A stretch of 64,000 bases of DNA from Kitasatospora xanthocidica (GTDB lineage: Bacteria; Actinomycetota; Actinomycetes; Streptomycetales; Streptomycetaceae). Under the pieces are notes generated by a model. It had not been told where the DNA came from. It ran no database searches and saw nothing but the letters and a program-made list of their open reading frames with translations. Position numbers and translations under genes: made by a program. Location: the NCBI RefSeq assembly GCF_014656195.1, contig NZ_BNBY01000021.1, positions 98,193 through 162,192 of the forward strand, given 5' to 3'. Positions 51,072 to 58,794 of the stretch are shown here, piece after piece (positions within the stretch are counted from its first letter, which is position 1; every line of letters begins with the position of its first letter).

Positions 51072-52432
51072 TGGGAAACCTTGTATCCGAACGACTGGGC
51101 GTGCTTGACGATCGAGTCCTGCCAGGCGGGCAGCAGGGAGGTGATGGTCTGCCCCTGGGTCAGGCCGGGCTTGACCGTGGCGGCCCAGACTCCCTCCTGG
51201 CTGAACTGGCCCGAACCCCAGCCCGGCCACACCTGGGAGGAGGCGTCCTTGAGGGCGCCGAGGTCACCGGCGAAGTAGCCGGAGGCCGCCTGCGCCTTGA
51301 GCCACTCCTCGGCGGCGGGCGCGTAGGCCGGGAAGCCCGGGGACTTCTGAGCCTGGTAGGCGTTGTCGGTGGTGACCCACTTCAGGAAGTCGGTGGCCGC
51401 CTTGAGGTGGGTGGAGTGCTGGGAGACCAGCCAGGTGCCGCCGCCGACGTTGCCGGTGGCCGGCTCGGTGTCGCCCTGCCACTGGGGGATCGGGGCCACG
51501 CCGATCGTCTTGTCCGCGATCTTGAGGGTGTCCTTGAACACCGCGCCGCCGAACCAGGCCGGGCCGGGCATGAGCAGCACCTTGTCGGCCTCGTTCTTGG
51601 CGAAGTCGGTGCTGAACACCCCGCTGATGGACATCGACTTGTTCTTGATCAGCCCGTCCATGAGCTTGGCCATCTTGGTGCAGTTCTCGCTGCCGGTGTT
51701 CACCGTGACGGCCTTGGGACCGGTGATCTGGTTGGCCCCGCACTTGCTCGCCCAGAGGTAGATCTCGGGGGCGAAGGAGTCGCCGGCGTCGCCCACCAGG
51801 TAGCCCGGGTGCTCGGCGGCCACCTTCTCGCCCAACTGCTGGTACTCCTCCCAGGTCTTCGGGACGGTGTAGCCGAACTGCTGCATCAGCGGCGCGTTGT
51901 ACCAGAGCACCGCCTGCGAGAGGTCGTTGCGCAGGCAGTAGACGGTGCCGTTGACCGTACACACGTCGTTGGCGCCCTTGGCGAAGCCGCTCAGGGTGTC
52001 CGCCGGGACCAGGCCCTTGTCGAGCGGCGCCGCGAAGCCGGCGTCGACCGCCCAGCTCGCCTCGTTGTTCTGGGAGCTGAAGACGACGTCCGGCCAGCCC
52101 TTGCCGGTCCGGTTGAAGAGCTGGACCTTGGTCTGGAGGTAGTTCGAGCCGTTGGCGTCACCGTCGTAGGAGACGATGTCCAGCTTCACCTCCGGGTGCA
52201 GCTGCTGGTACTGCTTCGCGGCGGCCAGCCGGGTCGCGTCGACCCAGACGGTCAGCGCGCCGTCGGTCTGCGCCGCCTGGGCGAAGCCGTCCTTGGTGGT
52301 CTTCCCGGACGAGCCGCTGCTGCTACAGGCGGACACGGTCATCACCAGAGTCGCCGCGCAGGCGGCGAGCAGCACAGCTCGTCTCTTACCGGACACTGCT
52401 ACCCGGCCGACCTGAGGCTTGTTGACGGTCAT
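51068..52432 (-). CDS. Extracellular sugar-binding lipoprotein, CUT1 ABC importer
   Basis: 454 residues. The signal peptide ends in a lipobox with Cys36 (LVMTVSAC), followed by a Ser/Gly linker and a solute-binding family 1 fold: GALTVWVDATR, YQQLHPEVKLDIVSYDG, WPDVVFSSQNNEASWAVDAG, YNAPLMQQFGYTVPKTWEEY, NVGGGTWLVSQHS and GFPAYAPAAEEWL. ATG 52432 is chosen because GGAG then sits 6 bases away (an ATG one codon earlier and a GTG at 52444 are in frame). It is the first gene of the operon, under the promoter at 52552 and probably the GntR regulator at 52798. Confidence 0.92.
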   Translation of the reverse strand: MTVNKPQVGRVAVSGKRRAVLLAACAATLVMTVSACSSSGSSGKTTKDGFAQAAQTDGALTVWVDATRLAAAKQYQQLHPEVKLDIVSYDGDANGSNYLQTKVQLFNRTGKGWPDVVFSSQNNEASWAVDAGFAAPLDKGLVPADTLSGFAKGANDVCTVNGTVYCLRNDLSQAVLWYNAPLMQQFGYTVPKTWEEYQQLGEKVAAEHPGYLVGDAGDSFAPEIYLWASKCGANQITGPKAVTVNTGSENCTKMAKLMDGLIKNKSMSISGVFSTDFAKNEADKVLLMPGPAWFGGAVFKDTLKIADKTIGVAPIPQWQGDTEPATGNVGGGTWLVSQHSTHLKAATDFLKWVTTDNAYQAQKSPGFPAYAPAAEEWLKAQAASGYFAGDLGALKDASSQVWPGWGSGQFSQEGVWAATVKPGLTQGQTITSLLPAWQDSIVKHAQSFGYKVSQ

Positions 52433-52551
52433 CATCGACTCCACTGCAGAGGCCCCGAACTGGTCGGGAGGTGGGGGGAGGGCGACGCCGGGCCGTCCCG
52501 GTCCGGCGTCGGATACCGAAGGGCTGCCGTTCCGCTGCCGCCCTGGGAGAC

Positions 52552-52588
52552 AATTAGCCGCCCTATCGCGCGGCCCGTCAAGAGTTCA
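52552..52588 (-). promoter_or_regulatory. Promoter of the ABC importer operon
   Basis: On the minus strand TTGACG (52581-52576), 17 bases, GCTAAT (52558-52553). The plus-strand core ATTAGCCGCCCTATCGCGCG is the partner of the sequence at 42091, with the same -35/-10 layout. It lies about 120 bp upstream of the binding-protein start. Confidence 0.65.
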
Positions 52589-52705
52589 CACAGGCTTATT
52601 CAGATCGATTTCAGACCGACTTCCCAGGCCTGTAGGTGCACTAGCGCCATATAAGGGCATCTTTGTCCGCTTTGCGTCCCCAATTCTCGCCACCAGGCCC
52701 CCCAA

Positions 52706-52722
52706 AATGAGTCGGACTCATT
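52706..52722. promoter_or_regulatory. GntR/FadR-type operator beside its regulator gene
   Basis: AATGAGTCGGACTCATT is a perfect inverted repeat with 8-bp arms around a central G. It lies 75 bp upstream of the GntR gene at 52798 and 126 bp upstream of the importer -35 box. The ATGAGT-N3-ACTCAT core recurs at 42244. Confidence 0.75.
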
Positions 52723-52797
52723 ACCCTCTGCGGTACGCTGGTCCAGCTCCGCAATGATCAGTCTCCGCTCGTGCCCCTCACCCGGAAGGCAGGACAG

Positions 52798-53607
52798 ATG
52801 AACGACACGCCCACGCCCCAGGCGGCCCTGCCCGCGCAGGCGCCCCCCGCTGTCGCGGCAGCGGGCAACGGCTCGGGCGAGGAGCGGCGGGACTACCGGC
52901 CCGGGTACGAGATCGTGTCGGAGCAGATCCTCGAGTACATCGCCGAGGCACGCCTGGCACCCGGCGACCGGCTGCCCACGGAACACGACCTGGCCAAGAC
53001 GCTGAACACCAGCAGAGCGGTCGTGCGGGAAGCCGTGAAGATCCTCTCCGCGCTCGGCCGGGTGCGGGCGCACAAGGGACGCGGGCTGTTCGTCGCGGAC
53101 GACGAGGGCATGCTCATCACCAGCCGCTGGGGCGGGTTCTTCCGCCCCGTCGACCTCGACCACGTCCTGATGCTCTTCGAGTTCCGCAAGGTCCAGGAGA
53201 CGGCCGCCAGCAGTCTCGCGGCCACCCGTGCCACCCCGGCCGAGCTGCGCACCATCGAGGTCGCCATGCAGCAGTGCCGGCACGGGGTCCTCCACGGCCA
53301 GGTGGACGTCTTCAACCAGGCGGACGACGACTTCCACACCGCCGTGGCCACCGCCGCGCACAACACCTTCCTGCTCAGCGCGGTGCGCGACGCCCGCCGG
53401 CTGCAGCGCCAGTCCAGCGCCATCGGCATCCACGACATGCTCGGCGAAGGCGCCAAGGCCGCGGTCGAGGAGCACGAGGCGATCTACCGCGCCATCCGCG
53501 ACGGTCGGCCCGACGAGGCGGCCGCGGCCACGACGGTGCACCTCGACCGGACGCTGGAGGACTACCGGCGGGAGATCCAGCGCCGCCTGTTCGGCGACCG
53601 GCCCTAG
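52798..53607 (+). CDS. FadR-type GntR regulator divergent from importer
   Basis: 269 residues with a disordered Pro/Ala-rich start. Winged helix-turn-helix: GYEIVSEQILEYIAEARLAP, GDRLPTEHDLAKTLNTSRAV and VREAVKILSALGRVRAHKGR. The FCD-type C-terminal domain follows (FEFRKVQETAASSLAATRAT, NQADDDFHTAVATAAHNTFL, EHEAIYRAIRDGRPDEAAAA). ATG 52798 follows GGAAGG/AGGACAG. It is divergent from the importer operon and has a strong palindrome in the shared gap, so autoregulation and control of the importer are likely. Confidence 0.9.
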   Translation: MNDTPTPQAALPAQAPPAVAAAGNGSGEERRDYRPGYEIVSEQILEYIAEARLAPGDRLPTEHDLAKTLNTSRAVVREAVKILSALGRVRAHKGRGLFVADDEGMLITSRWGGFFRPVDLDHVLMLFEFRKVQETAASSLAATRATPAELRTIEVAMQQCRHGVLHGQVDVFNQADDDFHTAVATAAHNTFLLSAVRDARRLQRQSSAIGIHDMLGEGAKAAVEEHEAIYRAIRDGRPDEAAAATTVHLDRTLEDYRREIQRRLFGDRP

Positions 53608-53906
53608 GTTCGGGCGAGGGACCCCGGGCGCCGGAGGACGCGCCGCCCCGGTCGGGATCACGGGCGGCGGGCGGCCCGGCGGCCGAAGTCGTCGTGGCAG
53701 AGCAGGACTTGCCCCAATGCGGCCTTGTCCGTCAGTGACACGGCGCCAACGTAGCAGGTGATCCCATGTCCTGAAAGGGAGCAGGAATCGCCACCCCGAG
53801 GGACGGGCACCAAGTGCCGTCCAATTCGGCGGTTTGACAAGGTTTTTCGCAACTTACGCCGCAGGCCCCCTGGACGCGCCGCGCACTACTCCGTTAAATC
53901 CGTCCC
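53608..53906. other. Intergenic region with a possible GntR-start relic
   Basis: About 300 bp. On the minus strand, GTG 53741 begins MSLTDKA, the same first seven residues as the GntR protein at 44358 with about 20 bp of DNA similarity, then continues with ALGQVLLCHDDFGRR and stops at 53658. It has no ribosome site and looks like a broken copy. On the plus strand TTGACA is at 53834 and TTAAAT at 53893. Confidence 0.35.
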
Positions 53907-55907
53907 ATGGCTCGCGATGTGAACGCTCACACCCAGCAGCGCTTCCCGCGCCGCACCGTGCACCTGGACTTCCACACCGGCCCCGACATCCCCGACGTGG
54001 GACGGGACTTCGACCCGGTGACCTTCGCCCGGGCCTTCCAGGAGGCCGACGTCGACAGCGTCACCCTCTTCGCCAAGTGCCACCACGGCCACCTCTACTA
54101 CGGCACCGACCGGCCGGAGCGCCACCCCGGCCTCTCCCCCGACCTGGACCTGCTCACCGAACAGGTCGAGGCCCTGCGCGCCGTGGGCATCCGCACGCCG
54201 ATCTACCTCTCCCTCCAGGTCGACGAGTACGCGGCCCGCGAGCACCCCGAGTGGATCGCGCTCGGCGAGGACCTCAAGCTCGCCCGCTGGAGCACCTCCG
54301 CCTTCGAGGCGGCCTGGAACATCCTCGACATGTCCAGCCCCTACGCCGACTACTTCGCCGACCAGCTGGACGAGGTGCTGCGCCGCTTCGCCCCGGTCGA
54401 CGGCATCTTCATCGACATGTGCTGGAACCAGCCCAGCGTCAGCCGCTGGGCGGTGGACGGGATGCGCCGCGAGGGCCTGGACCCGGCCGACCGGGACCAC
54501 CGCAACCGCTACGCCGACCTCGTGGCCAAACGCTACATGGCCCGCTACTCCGCGATGGTCGAGAAGGCCCTCCCCGCGGACGCCGTCCAGGGCGCCTGGT
54601 ACAACAGCCGGCCGAAGACCGGGCTGGCCGAGGAGCAGCAGTACCTCAAGCACGTCGAGATCGAGGGGCTGCCCACCGGCGGCTGGGGCTACGCGTTCCT
54701 GCCGTACGTCGCCCGCTTCGTCCGCCCGTTCGGGCTGCCGGTCCTCAGCCACACCGGCCGTTTCCACGAGAGCTGGGGGGACAACGCCGCCCTCAAGCCC
54801 CGGGCGGCGCTGCTCTACGAGACCACCCAGATGCTGAGCCACGGACTGACCGGCGGCGTCGGTGACGTACTGCACCCGCGCGGAGTGCCCTCGCGGGCGG
54901 CGTACGAGCTGATCGGCTCGGCCTACGGTCACATCCGGGCCTGCGAGCCGTTCCTCGACGGGGCCCGGGTCGTCAGCGAGGTGGCCGTGGTCGTCGACCC
55001 GGCTCTCGGCGACAACCCCGGCGCGAGCAACATCGGCGCGCTCCGGGCGCTCCAGCAGCTGCGCGCCCAGTTCGACATGGTCCCGCCGACCGCCGACCTG
55101 AGCGGGTACCGGGCCGTCGTGGTGCCGGAGAGCACCCCCGTCGACGACGCCCTGGCCGAGCGCCTGGGCGCGTACCGGCGGGCCGGCGGCGCCGTGCTGC
55201 TGGTCGGGCCCGCGCTGCTCAGGAACGGCACCGAGCCGACCCTGCCCGACCTCCCGGTCGAGGACCTGGCGCCGGCCCCGGCCGGCGAGGACTTCCTCTC
55301 CTGCGAGGGCGTGCCCGGCGTCCCGGAGGACTTCCCGGTCATCAGCCACGGCGCCCGGCTGACCGCCCGGGCGCTGCCCGGCGCCGACGTCCTGGCCCGG
55401 GTCGTGGCGCCCTACTTCCCGCGCTCCTGGGACCGCTTCTGCGGCCACTCCTACACTCCCCCGGCCGACCCGACCGACGAGGCGGCCGTCGTCGTCGGCG
55501 ACGGGGTGGCGGCGGTGACCGTGTCCCTGCTGGAGGCCTTCCACGAGCACGGCCTGGAGGCGTACCGCCACCTGCTGGGCGCGGCCCTGGACCGGATCCT
55601 CCCGGACCCGCTCGTCCGCGCCGGCGGGCCGGTCCACCTGGAGACCACCGTGCAGCGCACCGCCACGGGCACCGTGCTGCACCTGGTCAGCTTCGTGCCG
55701 GCCCGTGAGACCCCGGAGCTCGACCTGGTGCACGACCCGTTCCCGCTGCTCGACGTCCCCGTCGCCCTCCGGCTCGCCACCGCGCCGCGCTCGGTGCGGC
55801 TGCAGCCCTCGGGGCAGGAGCTGCCCTGGCAGCACGACGGCGAGTACGTCCACGTGCGGGTCACCACCCCGGACGGGCACGCGATGGTCGTGGTCGAGCA
55901 CGACTGA
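53907..55907 (+). CDS. Putative TIM-barrel glycoside hydrolase (GHL6-like) with trimerisation-type domain
   Basis: 666 residues, no signal peptide. The N-terminal ~350 residues resemble the hypothetical glycoside hydrolase GHL6 or alpha-amylase-like barrels: HLDFHTGPDIPDVGRDFDP, VDSVTLFAKCHHGHLYYGTD, DGIFIDMCWNQPSVSRWAVD and GLPVLSHTGRFHESWGDNAA. Residues ~380-600 fit the Rossmann-like domain of GH42-type enzymes (YRAVVVPEST, RAGGAVLLVG), then a short beta domain. The Asp in FIDMCW is a candidate catalytic residue. No Shine-Dalgarno site precedes ATG 53907, but TTAAAT lies 9 bases upstream, so the mRNA may be leaderless. Substrate unknown; its position suggests deoxysugar oligosaccharides. 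Confidence 0.78.
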   Translation: MARDVNAHTQQRFPRRTVHLDFHTGPDIPDVGRDFDPVTFARAFQEADVDSVTLFAKCHHGHLYYGTDRPERHPGLSPDLDLLTEQVEALRAVGIRTPIYLSLQVDEYAAREHPEWIALGEDLKLARWSTSAFEAAWNILDMSSPYADYFADQLDEVLRRFAPVDGIFIDMCWNQPSVSRWAVDGMRREGLDPADRDHRNRYADLVAKRYMARYSAMVEKALPADAVQGAWYNSRPKTGLAEEQQYLKHVEIEGLPTGGWGYAFLPYVARFVRPFGLPVLSHTGRFHESWGDNAALKPRAALLYETTQMLSHGLTGGVGDVLHPRGVPSRAAYELIGSAYGHIRACEPFLDGARVVSEVAVVVDPALGDNPGASNIGALRALQQLRAQFDMVPPTADLSGYRAVVVPESTPVDDALAERLGAYRRAGGAVLLVGPALLRNGTEPTLPDLPVEDLAPAPAGEDFLSCEGVPGVPEDFPVISHGARLTARALPGADVLARVVAPYFPRSWDRFCGHSYTPPADPTDEAAVVVGDGVAAVTVSLLEAFHEHGLEAYRHLLGAALDRILPDPLVRAGGPVHLETTVQRTATGTVLHLVSFVPARETPELDLVHDPFPLLDVPVALRLATAPRSVRLQPSGQELPWQHDGEYVHVRVTTPDGHAMVVVEHD

Positions 55908-55916
55908 CCGCGCGCC

Positions 55917-55968
55917 GGGCCCGGTGCACCAGCCTCTCGGTGTACCGGGCTCTCGGTGCACCGGGCCC
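55917..55968. terminator. Bidirectional terminator between GHL6-like and xylR genes
   Basis: GGGCCCGGTGCACC (55917-55930) pairs with GGTGCACCGGGCCC (55955-55968), 14 bp, around a 24-base loop that itself contains repeats of CTCTCGGTG(T/C)ACCGGG. The two genes converge here. Confidence 0.75.
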
Positions 55969-55986
55969 CACCCGTCGGGCCTCGGG

Positions 55987-57255
55987 TCAGCCCACCGGGA
56001 GCAGGGTGGGGTCCGCCATGATCCGGCGGATCGTGGTCTGCGCCGCGCCCAGCACGGGTCCGCGCCGCCCCAGGGCGGACGGGCGCAGCGCCGCCGGGGC
56101 CCAGGGCCGGACGGTGACCCGCTCGGCGAGTTCGGCGCGGACGGAGGGCAGCAGCCACTCGGCCAGTTCGGCGTAGGTGCCGCCGAGGACGAGGCCGTCC
56201 GGGTCGATGAGTTCGACGGCGGACGCGAGGGCGAGGCCCAGGGCGCGGCCGGCCCGGTCCAGCGCCGCCAGGGTCGGGGCGTGCCCGGCACCCGCCCGCT
56301 CGGCCAGCAGGGCGACCGGGTCGCCGGCCGCCGGATCGCCGGCCGCCACGGAGCCGGCCGGGCCCGGGCAGGGCGGCGTGAGACCGGCCTCGCGCAGTAC
56401 GGCCGCCTGGCCCGCGTACTGCTCCAGGCAGCCGCGCGCGCCGCAGGCGCACCGGATTCCGTCCGGGTGGACGGGGATGTGGCCGAGTTCGCCGGCGAAG
56501 CCGCGGGCGCCGCGGAACACCTGCCCGTCGATGACCAGGGCGGCACCGATCCCGGCGTCCGCGGAGACGTGCACGAAGGTCTCGACGGCCTGTTCGGCGT
56601 TCCAGTACTCGGCCAGGGCCCCGAGGTTGGCCTCGTTCTCCGGCTCGGGCGCGGTGTCCGGGTCGGGCCAGTGGTCGGCGACGCCGACGGTGTGCCAGCC
56701 CAGGTTGGGCGCGCGCTCGACCCGTCCGGCGGGTTCGTTCGGCACCACCCCGGGCACGGCCAGGACCCGGCCCTCGACGCTCAGCCCGAGGCCGCGGGCC
56801 TCGGCCTCCGCCGCGGCGGCCAGCTCGGCGGTCGCGGCCAGCACCTCCCCGGCCGGGCGGCCGGCGTTCGCCCGTTCCACCCGGCGCCACACCCGGGGTT
56901 CGCCGCGCAGGTCCACGACGCACGCGGCGAGGTGGGTGACGCCGATCTCCAGGCCGAGGCCGGCCGGGCCCTGGTCGCGCACCGACAGCGCGCGTCCGGG
57001 GCGGCCGACCCGTCCGTCGGGCGCGGTCTCCGCCTCGGTCAGCGCGCCCCGGCCGATCAGTTCGTCGACCAGCGAGGAGACGGCCGCCCTGGTCAGGCCG
57101 ACGCGGACGGCGACGTCCGCGCGGGACAGCGGGCGGGTGAGCGGGTTGTGCGCGGCGACCGCGCCGAGGACCACCGAGAGGTTGCGCCGCCGCATGTCCT
57201 GCTGCGACGCGGGCCCGTTGCCCTGGCTGTTCCTCGCTCTGCCGACCACTGTCAC
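55987..57255 (-). CDS. xylR: ROK-family xylose repressor, XylR-like
   Basis: 422 residues, GTG start with AGGAGG. An N-terminal winged helix-turn-helix (RRRNLSVVLGAVAAHNPLTR, LSRADVAVRVGLTRAAVSSL) is joined to a ROK domain with the zinc motif RCACGARGCLEQYAG after GELGHIPVHPDG. It lies 13 bp downstream of xylB on the same strand. The sugar-binding fold plus DNA-binding domain, next to xylose kinase and isomerase, identifies it as the local xylose repressor; the inverted repeat at 58744 is the likely target. Confidence 0.88.
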   Translation of the reverse strand: MTVVGRARNSQGNGPASQQDMRRRNLSVVLGAVAAHNPLTRPLSRADVAVRVGLTRAAVSSLVDELIGRGALTEAETAPDGRVGRPGRALSVRDQGPAGLGLEIGVTHLAACVVDLRGEPRVWRRVERANAGRPAGEVLAATAELAAAAEAEARGLGLSVEGRVLAVPGVVPNEPAGRVERAPNLGWHTVGVADHWPDPDTAPEPENEANLGALAEYWNAEQAVETFVHVSADAGIGAALVIDGQVFRGARGFAGELGHIPVHPDGIRCACGARGCLEQYAGQAAVLREAGLTPPCPGPAGSVAAGDPAAGDPVALLAERAGAGHAPTLAALDRAGRALGLALASAVELIDPDGLVLGGTYAELAEWLLPSVRAELAERVTVRPWAPAALRPSALGRRGPVLGAAQTTIRRIMADPTLLPVG

Positions 57256-57268
57256 GCGCGCGCCCCTC

Positions 57269-58699
57269 CTACCGGTCCCCGGCCGGGGCTCCCTGCAAGG
57301 CCCCGGCCCGACGCAGGGTATCGCTGATCCGTTCGAGTGCGTCCGCGTCCCGCGCCACGGGCTCCAGCACCGGGCCGTCGGCGGTGCGCCAGCGGCGTGC
57401 CACCGCCTCGGCGGGCTCGCCGGTGAGCAGGGCGGCGGCCTGGGCGGCCGCGCCGAGCGCGACCAGCTCCTGCGCGGCGGGGATCCGGACGGCCCGGCCC
57501 GAGAGCCGCAGGACGGTCCGCTGCCAGGCCCGGCCGCGGGCGCCGCCGCCGATCAGCAGCAGCGGCTCGTCGCCCGCCGGGTCCTCGCCGCCCGCGCGCA
57601 GCACGTCGTCCAGCGCGGTGAGCAGGGCGTGGGCGGCGCCGTCGTAGGCGCCTTGGAGCAGCTCCCCCGGGGTGGTGTCGTGCCGGAGTCCGTGGACCAG
57701 GCCAGACGCGCCGGGCAGGTCGGGTGTGCGCTCGCCGTCCAGGTAGGGCAGGACCACCACGGTGCCGCCCTGCTCAACCTCCTCGCGCCCGCGTCCGAGC
57801 AGGGCGGCGACGCGGTCGACGGCGAGGGTGCAGTTGAGCGTGCAGGCGAGCGGCAGCCAGCCGCCCAGGGCGTCGGCGAAGCCGGCGACCGTCCCGCTCG
57901 CGTCCACCGGCCGCTTCCGGCCGACGGCGTAGACCGTCCCGGAGGTGCCGAGGCTGAGCACCGGCTGCCCGGGTCGCAGGCCCAGCCCGAGGGCGGCGGC
58001 CATGTTGTCGCCGGTCCCGGCGGCCACCAGGGCGCCCTCGCGCAGCGCCGTCCCGGGGCGGACCACGCCGGCCGGCGCGCCCGGCACCAGGACCTGGGGC
58101 AGCAGGGCCGGGTCGAGGCCGATGCGGTCGAGGATCTCCTTGTCGTAGCCGTCCGGCCCCCACCAACCGGTTCCCGAGGCGTCGCCGCGGTCGGTGACCG
58201 CCTCCCCGGTCAGCCGCTCGGTCAGGAAGTCGTGCGGGAGCCGGACGGCCGCGACGCGGTCGGCCGCGACCGGCTCGTTGGCGCGCAGCCAGGCCCACTT
58301 GGGGGCGGTGAAGGCGGCGGTCGGCAGGCTGCCGGTGCGCCGGACGATCTCCGCCGGGCCGATCCCGGCCCGCAGCGCGGCGGCCTGGGGGGCGGACCGG
58401 ACGTCGTTCCACAGCAGCGCGGGGCGGACCGGTGCCCCGGCCGCGTCGAGGGTGACCAGGCCGTGCTGCTGGCCGCCGATCGAGACGGCGGCCGCGCGCT
58501 CGGCCCAGCCCGTCCCCGCGACGGCCTCCCCGAACGCCCGCCACCACTGCTCGGGGTCGCTCTCCCGGCCGGCTCCCTCGCTGACGGTGTGCGGGGCCCG
58601 GCCCTCGCCCAGCACCGTGCCCGTGTCGATGTCGACGGCGAGGGCCTTGGTGGACTGGGTGGAGCTGTCGACGCCGATCACGACACGCTGCTCAGCCAT
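57269..58699 (-). CDS. xylB: Xylulokinase
   Basis: 476 residues of the FGGY kinase family: VVIGVDSSTQSTKALAVDID at the N-terminus, SIGGQQHGLVTLD, LLWNDVRS, SLGTSGTVYAVG and LLLIGGGARGRAWQRTVLRL. It phosphorylates D-xylulose to xylulose 5-phosphate after XylA. ATG 58699 follows GGAGGA. It diverges from xylA over a 95-bp promoter region and leads the xylB-xylR transcript. Length is usual for bacterial XylB. Confidence 0.93.
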   Translation of the reverse strand: MAEQRVVIGVDSSTQSTKALAVDIDTGTVLGEGRAPHTVSEGAGRESDPEQWWRAFGEAVAGTGWAERAAAVSIGGQQHGLVTLDAAGAPVRPALLWNDVRSAPQAAALRAGIGPAEIVRRTGSLPTAAFTAPKWAWLRANEPVAADRVAAVRLPHDFLTERLTGEAVTDRGDASGTGWWGPDGYDKEILDRIGLDPALLPQVLVPGAPAGVVRPGTALREGALVAAGTGDNMAAALGLGLRPGQPVLSLGTSGTVYAVGRKRPVDASGTVAGFADALGGWLPLACTLNCTLAVDRVAALLGRGREEVEQGGTVVVLPYLDGERTPDLPGASGLVHGLRHDTTPGELLQGAYDGAAHALLTALDDVLRAGGEDPAGDEPLLLIGGGARGRAWQRTVLRLSGRAVRIPAAQELVALGAAAQAAALLTGEPAEAVARRWRTADGPVLEPVARDADALERISDTLRRAGALQGAPAGDR

Positions 58700-58743
58700 G
58701 CGTTCCTCCGATGGGGGTTCCTTCTGACGTCCCGGCATACTAA

Positions 58744-58764
58744 TTTGTTGAGAGCCCTGACAAA
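58744..58764. promoter_or_regulatory. Candidate XylR operator between xylB and xylA
   Basis: TTTGT (58744-58748) and ACAAA (58760-58764) with an 11-base spacer, extendable to TTTGTTG and TGACAAA, in an A/T-richer patch of the divergent promoter region. This resembles ROK-regulator half-sites. Confidence 0.55.
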
Positions 58765-58794
58765 CACCCCCGCGCACCGATCCGGAGCCGCTCC

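Noticed and set aside
53658..53741. A 27-codon minus-strand frame starting MSLTDKA like the GntR regulator
   Set aside because: No ribosome site, and similarity stops after seven residues. Noted as a possible relic only.
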